NCBI RefSeq assembly: GCF_051020955.1
Contig: NC_135016.1
Location: 16,412,501 to 16,476,500, forward strand
Direction: 5' to 3'
Source of the DNA: Megalopta genalis
Taxonomy: Eukaryota; Arthropoda; Insecta; Hymenoptera; Halictidae
DNA: 64,000 bases
Shown piece after piece: positions 48,501 to 59,438 of the stretch. Position 1 is the stretch's first letter; each line of letters starts with the position of its first letter. The translations under genes and the position numbers were made by a program. The notes beneath the pieces are model-generated. The model was given only the letters and a program-made list of their open reading frames with translations. It was not told the DNA's origin and ran no database searches.

Positions 48501-51500
48501 ACGACACCACTTCTCCGAATATGAGAAGACTGCTTTACGAGGAGATTTTAGGTTGCGACAAGGACGGACAAAATCAAGATATGAACAAATCTCATCCGGA
48601 TCCGTTTCTGCGCAGCATGGCGTTGTGGATCCTCAAGGATTACACCGGATCGTTGAACACGTTGCTCTTGACGAACGTCGGGACTATGCACCCGCAGTAC
48701 AACGACGAGTCCGATAAACCCGAAGGCGCGACAGGTAAGCGTAACCAAGAAATCACGGAGAACGACGGGCCCAAGATTTCTTTAGACTTTCCTTTAGACC
48801 GTTTTCTTTTCCATTTTCTTCGATTTCGATCGTTTCAGCGAATCCAAACGTTTTCAACTTCTACGTTTACCTTCGAACGCACCCGTTGCTGATCCGACAG
48901 TACATCGCGTCTACCGCCCAAGACAAGAAGAAAGGACATTCGGTAGTGATATCCGGGTTTAGTTACGGCGCGGACACCAAAACCCAGCCCGATAAGCAAC
49001 TGACGCTCGAAGACAGTATTACCCCGTTGGAAAGGCAACTGTACTTCACAACGGCCCACGCACACTTCAAAGCGGGTTGCCCCGCCCTCGCCCTCGATGT
49101 CCTGTCGAAGCTACCCAGCAAAGTGATGGATACCAATTGCGAAGATTCGCCCAGTACGTATGATATGCCCGATTCTAAGTGTACACCGTATCGTTCGTTT
49201 TCATTCCGTATCGTTGACGTGTCATTCCCGCGTTTACTTCATTTCGAAGGTCTACTGAATAGTCCCAGCAAAACCCGAAGACAGGATTCTCAAATAGATA
49301 CGGGTATAATAAGCTGGGACGATCGAACAACGAAGACCAACGAGGACGAAGGTGCGTATTTATTTGTCGATATTTTCGCGGCGATCGAATATTTTCGCAC
49401 AATTTCTGTGTATACACCGATGCGCGATACGATTATAGGTTTGTTCGACTGGTCGCAACCCGTGAGCGGGAAAACCGAAGACGAATTGGTACTGAACTGG
49501 GACGACGACGTTACCGAAGCCAACGATGTCGACAGTCCGCCCTTGAGCATGAAATTAGATGGGATAGAGACCGACGAAAGCAAAGTGCGGGAGAACGAAG
49601 GTGAGCGAAAGTTTGGCGAGCGGCTGGCTAAAGTGTGTATCGGAAAATTGTGTGAAATGTCGAACGTGTTTGCGTGATCGTTCGCAGAGAAAAATGGAAA
49701 AGCGTCGGGTCAATTGGATATCATGGCGCAGCAATTGAAATTTGTCGCGTGTCTGAAAATTTTAATGGAAGAATTGTCAACGTTGGCAACGGGTTTCGAA
49801 GTGGACGGAGGACAACTGAGATATCAACTGTACGTGTGGCTCGAGCGAGAAGTCGATGCCCTTAGACAACTTTGCAGTTACAGCGTCAACTCGGACGGGG
49901 AACCGTACAATGTTTCAGAATGTAAGAGCAACGACGAATTCGGAACGATTCCTAGCTTTTTCGATTAACCACGGTAATCGCGCACGTTGCTCGTAGACGA
50001 AGGAGGAGGTATGGTAGATGACATACAATCGCACAGCAGACCCGGCGAACAGCCGACGTTACACGAGATATTGGTAGCCGATAAATTAGATTTCGAGGCC
50101 AAGGTACAGAGAGTCGTTCGGAGAAAGAAATGGTTGAAAGGTATAGATACATTTACTAATAGGTATCTAATACATTTACTAATTGTATCGTGTCGATCGC
50201 GCGAACGCGATTCCTTCGTACGTATGAAATTCTGCTTGGACGCCGGTTTCAGCAAACGAAACGCTCTTGCGGACATTACTTTCCTATTGTTCGTTGCACG
50301 GAGCCTCGGGTGGAGGCTTGGCATCCGTAAGGATGGAACTTGTACTTCTACTGCAAGAGCTGCAACAAGAGAAAACGCAGCAACAATTGCTCAGTCCTCT
50401 TCCGTTTCCGACAACGCTACCACTGTTGAGCGCCAGCGTAGCTTGTAATAAAACGGTTGTCGCAGATCCGGTCAGACACTTGCAGGTACATGTCGCGCTA
50501 CGCGTACAACGTACGCGTGTATCTATACGTACGTATACATACGTATGCGGGATCGTGTTTAAAATCGTAATCGTAATCGTAATCGTAATCGTGTGTCGTG
50601 TTCCGTCGCGTGGACGATCAGTAACAATACCAGCGAACCGAATGACTTTTTTCGTTTTAGTCGCTCGCTCACGATATGCTGCAAACGTTGGTTGAATTAA
50701 GAAAGCCGCCGATGCCGACGAGAAATACGCATTACAGCGAAGTATTTATAATGAGGGATTTAGCGGTTGCTCTGAGCGCGTGTATTTATCAATCGCTCTG
50801 CGATTCCGATACGTTCGTCATGAAACATCATCAACCGGACAGGTAAGTTTTCTGAATCGCATTCGGAGTGTTCCGCTAGATTATCGTTATTATGAATTAG
50901 GAATTGGCCGGCGCATAGTTTTCCAGCTGTTGCCGAAGTAGAAGCGTTTTCCGGCGGGCATTTGGTAGCCTCGAGTCGACAGCATCGGCGATACTCGACG
51001 GACGATGGCGTGTGCATTAACACGACGCCCTCCAAGTGGCCCGGCGTAACAAACTTGCGGTCGTTGCTAGCCCGCGAGAAAGACGAGGACACGCCGAAAC
51101 TGAACATTCTTCTCTGCGAAGCTTTCGTGGCAACCTACATGAGCTTGTTCGTTTACGCTCTATGGAGTTGCGACAGCCACATTCTTTACAGGCTCGTCGG
51201 TCAGTGTTTCGACAACAGCACCTGGTCCTGCCTCTTCGGCGGCGGGGTCAAGAAATTGCTGCGAGTCGCGAGCACAACCAGTCAGGTATACATACGTATA
51301 TTCTCTATATACGTATATACGTATACTCGATGCTCTGTGTTAATCTCTACGTTCTATAACAATTCTCGCTCGTTCGGAAATCGAACGTTCGATGTACGTT
51401 CGAACTGGACAGACCTGTGGAACCGGAGCAGGAGCGATAGAAAGAGGCGGCGATGGTACTTCGAACGAAGCTCAAAGCACCGCGGGAGCTGTATGGAGCA

Positions 51501-54274
51501 CGATGACGTCGTTGACGAAGCAGCGAGTAAAGTTGAATATGAGGGTACTGTGTCAGTTCGGCGGCCAGCAACCGAACATGAAAGAGGATAAGCCGACTTA
51601 CAGAGAACAGTTCGTGCCGCCTCAAATGAGCATGGTTTCGTATTTTCTGATGAAGGTAGGTTATATTTAGTAGTTCTGTCCGCGGTCGAACGACGTTTCT
51701 TTCCGATAGAAAATTTCGACCGTCGCGCGCGCATGTTCTCGTATGCGTACGTATATATTTTTTCTTGTTATTTTCTCGTTATCTTTCCACCGAGATAGCC
51801 GCACATAGATAGCGAATACGCGGACGAGATCGATTACGATTCGTCCGACTCGGCTGTGTCGGATTTGGATTCGTCCGAGGACGAAGAAGACGTATTCGAG
51901 ACTAATTCGAAACCAAAGATAAAACCAAAGGACAATACGGAGCACTCGAATCCGAACTCGCACAGCTGGTGCGTGATGCGATTAGCTATAGCGAAGATAC
52001 TGCAACGGCAACTTCAAGACTTCTTAAACGTCGCTGGCATAGAGATGCAAGGTAGTAGCGTTCGAGTTACACGGAGTGTAACGCTATCGAGCTCCTAAGA
52101 ACGACGATATTTTGTTCGGTCGATAGAATTGCCGGTCAGCAGTCCATTGATACACGGAACGTTGGCGGTGGTAGCCCAATGGCAGGAAACGTTGCGCGAG
52201 GAATTGGACAACAAGGGACCACCACCGATCAATTACATTCCCGGGTGCGCACCCGATCCAACACCCACTCCGGGAAAACCGGCGATACACAAGTATCGAT
52301 CGTTGCTGGAGAAGGGCAACACACCGTTCAAGTAAGAGAGCATACGCCTTCGGACCATACGTAGAGACATAGTATATGCGTACACGCGTACGTAGAGCGG
52401 TCGTCGAAACGAACGCGCGAACAAAACCGATGGAACTCGTTGTTCTTTTTCCGATCAGCACGCGCTTGGCGTCGGCAGCTCCGGCCAATCGACTCTGGTG
52501 TTTCTTGATCAGACAAGAATTGGTGCAGGACATATTCATACGAGCGGTGTTCGGCAAGCGAAGATCGTTGTCGTCGATACTGGAGAGCAATCAAAGCGCG
52601 ATGGATCATTTGAATCGTGGAATTACGACGGAAGACAAGGGTAGCGACAGCGGAACTACGAGTTTACCCGAGCCGGTCCGTATCATTCACAAGGAACAGG
52701 ACAGCATCAGCGCTTTCTGTCTGAACCAGGTTATATTATATAGATTTTCGTCCCGTCTTCGTTCGCAGTTTCGCGCGGTACGATGGTCGATTCGTCCGCG
52801 ACGATCGCGTTTTATCGCGACCTCGACGATAAAACAGCGTGTCGCGCGTTACGTTCCAGGTGAATCCGGGGCTGATGGCGTTGGCTACTCCGCGCGAGGT
52901 ACAAGAGATGAATATATCGTTGTTGCTCGAGTTACCGTCTTGGTTGGAAGACGAATGCGAATTCGATCTGATAAATTTGAATAAACAACCGGAACCGGAA
53001 GCGGTGCAGCCGACCAGTTTCTTGGTTATTCAGGTAAGCGTATCGAATCGCGAATCATGAATCATGAATCATGATTCCGTTACGTTGCCCGGTTTTCTCG
53101 TTTAGACAGCAGCGGATCGACCCATGCTCGCTCAAAGTCCGCAAACCAACAGCCCTCAACCGCAATCCGGTATCGCGAGTCAGAGCGGAAGAGGAGCCAG
53201 CGTGGTAAGTTATCCTCGACGTAACTTTAAATCGGTCACCCGTCAACCATGCAACTCGCGATCGCAATTCAAATATCGAGCACTCTTCTATCGTATGTTT
53301 GTTGATTGAAATCTCTTGACGATCTCACGTATCCTGTCGTGTCGTACCGTATCGTATCGTATCGTATCGTATCGTATCGTATCATATATCATATCGTATC
53401 GTATCGTATCGTATCGTGACCTTGCTCCGGCCTAACCCAGATGTTTCTGATATTGTTCTCTTTACCTGTCCGATGTTCTCTACTCCGTGTGTACATAGCC
53501 AAGTATATATTTTCGAAATCTCCGTCTCCGTCGCGACGTTGCGCGCGCGTCAGGAATGTTTGGGTTAAAAAATATTCGAGTACGGAGCGTCGAGCCACGA
53601 TAGTCGTCACCGTTTCGATCACGGATAGTCGGAATTTTCTTGGATCGCATCCTCGTTCGCGGTCGTTTTCGTACGTACGCGAGTGCTATAAAAAGATCGA
53701 AATAACAATTTTCGGTTTACGAAAACGGTGCGAAAATTACCGAACGACGCGTTTCCGATGCGCCCGCGATGAAAATAAATGCCCTCCGTTGTTATCTATC
53801 CGTAGTTTTGAAGACGGACAGGGGTTGTAAACCTCGAAACGATTCGATGCTTCGAAAACCATCTTATCGAGAGTCGACAAAATTCTCAGGCGCGAAGAAG
53901 AAGCAACGCGTCGTGCGCAAGTTTTTGTATAAAAAGTTGATGAAAAAAATATCGAACATCGACGCGTCGCGCTCTCGTCGTTGAACGGTAGCGAAACAGA
54001 GTTCGGTTCGTAAAAATCAAATTACGGAGGGTTTTCTTCGCGTTTACACCGCTGTGCGTCGCGTTGCATGGCGTATAAAAAAACGTTCGCATCACATGGA
54101 CCATACGTCGAGACGCGTAGCTGAAACACGGCTACTTCGAGGCTTGTTTCTTGAGAAGAATCGTATAAATGGAATCATGGACAAAGTTCGATGTCGTGTT
54201 CGCGTGAACGGAGCGAGAGACGGAGAGCGAACGAGATACGGGTGTAGAAAGAAGGAGAGAAAGGGAGAGAGAGA

Positions 54275-54320
<46 letters not shown>

Positions 54321-56695
54321 TCGCAGGAAGGAAGCCTCGACAGCTGTAATTATACGTAGTTCGATAATACCGTTGAGTAGTCGTCGCACTGGGTCACGTC
54401 AGAGTAGCACAACTGGTGACAGACATGTTCCTTGTTCAATGCTTGCCTAACGTCTAACTTGGTTCGCGTCTGACCGTCGTCACCGACCTGGTGGCTCGTT
54501 CGCTCGCTCAGATGAAGGGGATGCCCGCTTTTCCTGGCTCCCACGACCTGCGTTTCTGTCAGTTCGTTGCCGATAGAAGCAAACACTTGTTGCAGCCGGT
54601 GAGACTAACTTCTAACAGACTCTAGCCTGCATAATGATATATTCTATAATAGTGTTTTAGTGCCAGTTTCGCATTCGGTATTTCCTTTGATTTTTCCGGT
54701 TTCTTTTTCTTATTCGTCACGTCACCGTCATCACCGTCACCATCACCGTCACCGTCACCGTCACCGTCACCGTCACCGCCACCGTCAACGTCTACATCAA
54801 CGTAACCGTCACCGTCACCGTTGTCGTTGTCGTTGTCGTTGTCGTTTTCGTTGTCGTTACCGTTATCGGTATCGACGTCGTCGCTCTCTTTCGTTACTTC
54901 GCGGTTTCCTTACTATCCGTTCATTCGTCGATTCGCTTCCCGTTCCATCGGTCGATTTTACAACGATTCACGGTTTGCTCCGGTTCGTAATATCGCGCGA
55001 GAGCATTAGAACTCGAACGGGTTGTCGACATTGCCATTGGTTTTCGCGACAGCTGGTAGAAACGATTGTTCAAATTTGATGGAGGTGGAAGAAAAGCGCG
55101 TTTAACGTTTCCCTCGAACGCGCCGATACCTCGCGAACGATTTATTTTCGTAGATTTTCCGATTCCGACGATTCTTCGTCGCTTGTACGACTCCGATCGG
55201 CATTCGTACGCTTGCAGCGCTCGATGGTATCGTTGATGCGTTTAAACGCGACGAAGCGATTGCAAAAGTAACGGGCGCGGAGAGACCGTGGCCGTGCTTT
55301 CGAAAAAACAAAATTTTGTACGCTCTTTGTTCCCGAATTCGTTCAACTTTGTCCCCTCGTTGAAACCGTCGAACTCGACTTCCGCGATCGGTTTGGTATT
55401 ATTTTCGTTCGTCGCAATTCATCGTCGATACCGTACGTATCGCGGCTCGTTGGCATCACCTTGCACCCGACCAACGGTTCGAACAAAATGAAACACGAAA
55501 TCGAGACGTGTTTGGTTCGTTTTTCGTTTTCTTCCACGTACGTGCATACGCGCATACGTCCGTACGCACGTGTATACATGTAAACGTAAAAATGCATCTA
55601 CGCTTGTATAGAGAGATACGCGAAACCCGTAGAAACCGAAGAGATGGAAATTTCGCGCCTCTCGCGGATAATATCGATTTTCTTCTTTTTCTTTTTTTTT
55701 TTCTATTCCGTTACACCGATTATATCGCAACGACGCGATTACGAAGCCGTTCGGTCGATGCGATCGCGAACGCTCTGTAAGCTGGTAAAGCTTGAAAGTA
55801 GAAAGAACTTTAGCGATCGATGACACCAAGAAGTTGACAAATTTTCCTCTCGTAACGTTGCATGCCCAAGTACAAAGTACAACCCTTCGTCTGTGTTTCT
55901 AGAAAATCCGAGCATCTTGTTCGTTTTGAATGTCGTCCGTAGTATTTAGATGCTATTGCGCTTTTTTCATCCAGCCGCGTTGTTACGAGCAAACTACGAG
56001 ATACGTGGTTCCGAATCTTGGAATGCCGCGAGGTCTACTAGCTAGCTATTCGATTCGATTCGATGCGATTCGATTAAAAGATGACGAGATGTTTTGCGTT
56101 CGTTGAAAACTGGAGACAAGGAAAAGGAAATGGGAAAGGAGACGGAGAAGGAAAACGGGAGACGAAAAAAGTGTTGCGGAAAGTCAGCGGTAGACCTCGA
56201 TGGATCGGCTCGATGGTTCGCGATCAGCTTACGCCTCGATCATTGAAATGGACCGAAGAGCGTCTCTGTGAACGTGAATACGAATACGAATACGAATAGA
56301 TCGGGAAGCAGAGGCATCGAACGAATATCCGTAATTGAACGTACTGTGAACGTGCTGTGAACGTACGGTTTCATCTGATCGAGCGATCGGTCGAGAAAAC
56401 TATTGTTCGCGTACACGTCCACGGAGCGAGCATTTGGTCCTAGCTTGAGCTTCTCGATGAAACCTCGAGAAGGCGGAGGAGAAATTCTCTCACCTAGCAT
56501 GACGCGTTTCGAAAACGTGCAATAGCCATAGCCCCAAAGCTGAACCGATCGCGCGACTGTTTCGCACTGGTTGCGAGTCGATACTGTATATCGTGTATCG
56601 TAATTGTGTGTACGTGTTCAGCATACGTTTCTCCTATATGTATTCGTTTACCTTTATTTTCGATCGTGTTTTCTTCGTCTCCCGTTGGCATTTAC

Positions 56696-56734
<39 letters not shown>

Positions 56735-58481
56735 GTATACATATACCGCGTCCGTTCGCTGACGTTTACGTTAGTTTTTCGTTGATTCGATGTATTTTCC
56801 TTAGATTTTCTTTTGATTTGCCACAAGAATTTTCTCTGAATGTCCTACTTGAAATTATCAATTGCGAAACTATCGGCGATCGTACAACCTTGACTCAATG
56901 CTGGCCTTGTTTTGTTCGAACAGATCTTGAAGCATAAAATCGACGGCATTAGAAGAATCTCGTCGCATCCACTTTTGCCGTTGTGTAAGCATACCGTTTG
57001 TTAGCTACTAGAGCCTCTCTCGCGATCAGTCTTGCGAAAAACGATTGCCTCGTTTTCTCGTCGGAGATTAGCGAAATAATATAAAATGAAATGAAACGAA
57101 ACGAAACGAAACTGTACGATTTTTATCGTCGATTCGCAAACAGACCTGACCGGTTCGCAAGATGGATCGGTCTCGCTGTGGGAATGGGGACATCAGACGG
57201 CTGTGGCCACTCCGAGGCAACCGGGAACCTTTGCAAAGGTGACCCGCGTACGGTTTTCGCAGCACGGAAATAAATTCGGTGTCGCCGATTCCGACGGACA
57301 TCTCAGCCTCTTTCAAGTAGCCTGCAGAGAAGGGACTGCTCGGCCTTTCTTCGTAAGGATTTTCCAGTTTTCGATATCGGGCCGCGTCGATCGCGCGTAC
57401 GATACTGTTTCTTTTTTCTTTGCAGAACTATCAGTGCCATAGCAAAGTAACGGCAGATTTTGTCTTCCTCGGCGCGTGCAGTTTAATAGCGACCGCCGGT
57501 CATGGTTCGGAAGGACGTAACGTCGCGCTTTGGGATACCCTGCTTCCGCAAAATAAATCTTTGATTCAAGGCACGTATCGTTCGATCGACGCGATCGAAA
57601 CGCTCGATCGAATCGACGCGAATCTATCTTCTTCGTTGCGTTTTCAGGCTTTACGTGTCACGAGCAAGGGGCCAGCTCGCTGATACTCGCACCCCAGCAT
57701 CAACTATTGATCAGTGGTGGAAAAAAGGGCGACATTACCATTTTCGATGTTCGACAGCGGCAACAACGCCACCGTTTTCAAGCTCACGAGTCGGCCATCA
57801 AGTGTTTGGCTCTTGATCCGCACGAAGAATTTTTCGTCAGCGGGGCAGGAGACGGTGACATCAAGGTACCCCCCGTTTTCCCTAGCTTTTTATCCGTTGC
57901 TCTCGGTTTTCGGGAAATTCGATCCGTAGTTTCTCGGTTGCATTTACGAGGCTCGATATCTACGCGTACGGTCTATCGTAATCCGTACAGTTTATCCGAT
58001 CTACGTACGTAACATGGAATCGCTTCGTACAAGGAACAGTTGTAACGTTGTTGACGTCGAGGCCCGAGAAATTCCCTCTTAAAATACAAACGATTTTACG
58101 TTTGTTCAACGTCGAATTTCTCCAAGCCGAAAACGATGGAGAAAATGCTTCGAATATTTGGAATTCGAACGCGGAATATTGACCGTTTCGTCTGATTGTT
58201 TCTAGATATGGGGTTTGACCGTCCACTCTCTGCTTTACTCTTTCCCCGGAGAACATCCTCGGTCTAGCTTTTTCAAAAACATTGGACAAGTAAGTCGATC
58301 GCGTATAGCCGACGCGTACGCGTGTTCCTCGAAGTAAAGTAATAACGTCGAGATCGTTTTTCAGGGCGTGACGCAGTTGCACGTTGATTCCGCGGGACGT
58401 TTGTTTTCCTGTGGCGCGGATGGTTCCATGAAAGTTCGCCAGTTGCCGGAACGCGATTGCGTTGTGCACACTTTATATTAG
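39546..58481 (+). CDS. Rbcn-3A: DmX-like / Rabconnectin-3A, WD-repeat V-ATPase assembly factor
   Basis: 40 exons fit in phase, 3396 residues: 39546-39632, 39975-40172, 40274-40427, 41379-41591, 41780-41915, 41987-42184, 42269-42450, 42542-42754, 42842-42995, 43094-43458, 43535-43836, 44029-44244, 44318-44608, 44704-44850, 44925-45183, 45278-45522, 45619-45835, 45944-46306, 46407-48734, 48839-49153, 49250-49351, 49439-49600, 49688-49921, 49997-50140, 50253-50485, 50661-50842, 50901-51285, 51413-51655, 51799-52051, 52127-52331, 52459-52729, 52860-53033, 53106-53204, 54512-54598, 56924-56984, 57144-57352, 57426-57570, 57648-57865, 58206-58289, 58365-58481. With Rabconnectin-3B it assembles V-ATPase on endosomes and synaptic vesicles. 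The start (MNCHQILSGACNAGDRCYAV, then GCNIVILASNFERVQIIPGA) matches DMXL1/2; N-terminal WD repeats follow. The 2328-base exon holds the Rav1 domain (WWIRSNTVLKRCVEK, LYYLAMKKKSLVWGLF). C-terminal WD repeats start near residue 3140 (YLTGSQDGSVSLWEWGH) and end CGADGSMKVRQLP. Exon 54512-54598 is the weakest. Confidence 0.92.
40428..41378 (+). other. DMXL intron 3
   Basis: A 951-base intron. Nearly a quarter of it is the TTTAC pentanucleotide array at 40909-41149. No exon or other gene is seen. Confidence 0.7.
40909..41149 (+). repeat. (TTTAC)n pentanucleotide array, about 240 bases
   Basis: About 48 units of TTTAC, nearly perfect, with a few interruptions (ATTAC, TTTGT, a doubled TTTTTAC). It is the longest simple repeat in the window. 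Confidence 0.95.
45836..45943 (+). other. Stop-free 108-base DMXL intron
   Basis: The intron (donor GTACGC, acceptor CGTTTCAG) is a multiple of three and has no stop in the host frame. Retention would insert 36 residues. Confidence 0.6.
47270..47345 (+). repeat. Coding Gly/Val repeat in DMXL
   Basis: GGCGTCGGAGG-type units encode a tract of Gly with regular Val (GVGVGGVGGGGGGVGGVGGG). It sits in the large exon, between the upstream helical part and the segment TMSVSYVGAASP. Confidence 0.9.
49154..49249 (+). other. Stop-free 96-base DMXL intron
   Basis: The length is 3n and the frame stays open through it. Retention would insert 32 residues. Confidence 0.6.
49352..49438 (+). other. Stop-free 87-base DMXL intron
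   Basis: The length is 3n and the frame stays open through it. Retention would insert 29 residues. Confidence 0.6.
50563..50592 (+). repeat. (AATCGT)5 in a DMXL intron
   Basis: Five perfect hexamer units within the intron 50486-50660. Confidence 0.9.
53343..53419 (+). repeat. (GTATC)n pentamer array
   Basis: About 13 units with a central CATATATCATATC interruption. Confidence 0.9.
54260..54322 (+). repeat. (GA)n microsatellite
   Basis: An interrupted GA tract with GGGAGA units, inside a DMXL intron. Confidence 0.95.
54716..54872 (+). repeat. CACCGT / GTTGTC degenerate hexamer array
   Basis: About 26 degenerate hexamer units. The unit drifts from CACCGT to CGTTGT along the tract. Confidence 0.85.
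56696..56747 (+). repeat. (ATATAC)n microsatellite
   Basis: About eight hexamer units, intronic. Confidence 0.9.
57571..57647 (+). other. GC-AG intron of DMXL
   Basis: The exon ends CAAG and the intron begins GCACGT; the acceptor is CGTTTTCAG. This joins SLIQ to FTCHE in the WD domain without extra residues. A weak in-phase GT at 57581 would add three residues and remains an alternative. Confidence 0.65.
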
Positions 58482-59438
58482 AATAATGGAAGAAACATGC
58501 TAATCAATCCGATCGAAACGAAACGATTTCAATGAAAATACGTTCGATATTAAATATTATACATAAATGTGTATATTCCTCGTAAATATTTCTTGCACAA
58601 TGTTCAACGAGAATTCAGTTTCTCCTTTGCCGAATCATAATTGGTGAACCGTCTACGTATCGCTCTTTTACTCGAAGACGTTTCTGCGCTGGTTTCATTC
58701 GTCGAAAGTATTGGCAAATGATTTTCAAAAGACGGAGTAGCAGTAACTTGTTTGTAGGACCGGTGTCGCGCGCGCGCGCGTTCTCTTCTCCGTTCGCTTC
58801 TCTCCAACATTTTCATTTTCGATGCTTTCAAATGCTACGTATATACATATACATACACGTATGGATACGCATATACTTATACATATGTTAAGATCGTTTG
58901 GCACCTTTAAAACTTTAAACGTAGCATGTATTATATATACGGAAATATTTCTATACTTCGAGTACGTGTAAAGTTTCGAAAGGTACTTCAAAGTTAGCCT
59001 CGAATTGTTAATAGCATGTGTTAAATAAATATTATTTAGTATTACGTAGTTAACTTTTCGTTACAAAAAGCAATTTATTGTATTTATACGAGGCACTGTT
59101 ATTGTAATATTGTTGTAACGGGATACATTTTTAAAAATAGCTTTTATCATGTAAAGAAACGTTTACCGCAAGCACACTTAGTTGAATAGTGTTCGATGAA
59201 TATGTACATTGACGATAGCAATGAAACCACAAATGAAAACAGATGTTTTTGTGTTACTCAGCACCCAGTTGTCGTTGATGCGTTTACGCGAAACCCCGAT
59301 ATTTACCGTGATGTAACAAATCGGAAAGATATCAATTTTATTAATATATTTCACAATCTAATGTATACATTTGTCCGGTGAGATTATAGGTTAAATGCGC
59401 GTGGAATAATATGCGTTCGGATACGTTCGTTCGATTCT
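58482..59438. other. Convergent 3' region of DMXL and NARS1
   Basis: AT-rich DNA with the facing 3' ends. Candidate signals are AATAAA at 59024-59029 (plus) and TTTATT at 59337-59342 (minus). No gene is recognised. Confidence 0.5.
59337..59342 (-). terminator. Candidate poly(A) signal for NARS1
   Basis: AATAAA on the minus strand, about 97 bases after the stop at 59439. Confidence 0.55.

Larger units (their letters stand above)
53205..54511 (+). other. Long DMXL intron with repeats
   Basis: It holds a GTATC pentamer array (53343-53419) and a GA tract (54260-54322). No nested gene is supported. Confidence 0.5.
54599..56923 (+). other. Longest DMXL intron, 2.3 kb
   Basis: It contains hexamer repeats of CACCGT and GTTGTC type (54716-54872) and an ATATAC array (56696-56747). 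Open frames in it (His/Arg-rich) are repeat translations. No nested gene is supported. Confidence 0.55.

Noticed and set aside
54660..55079. His/Arg-rich open frame
   Set aside because: It comes from the CACCGT hexamer array in a DMXL intron.
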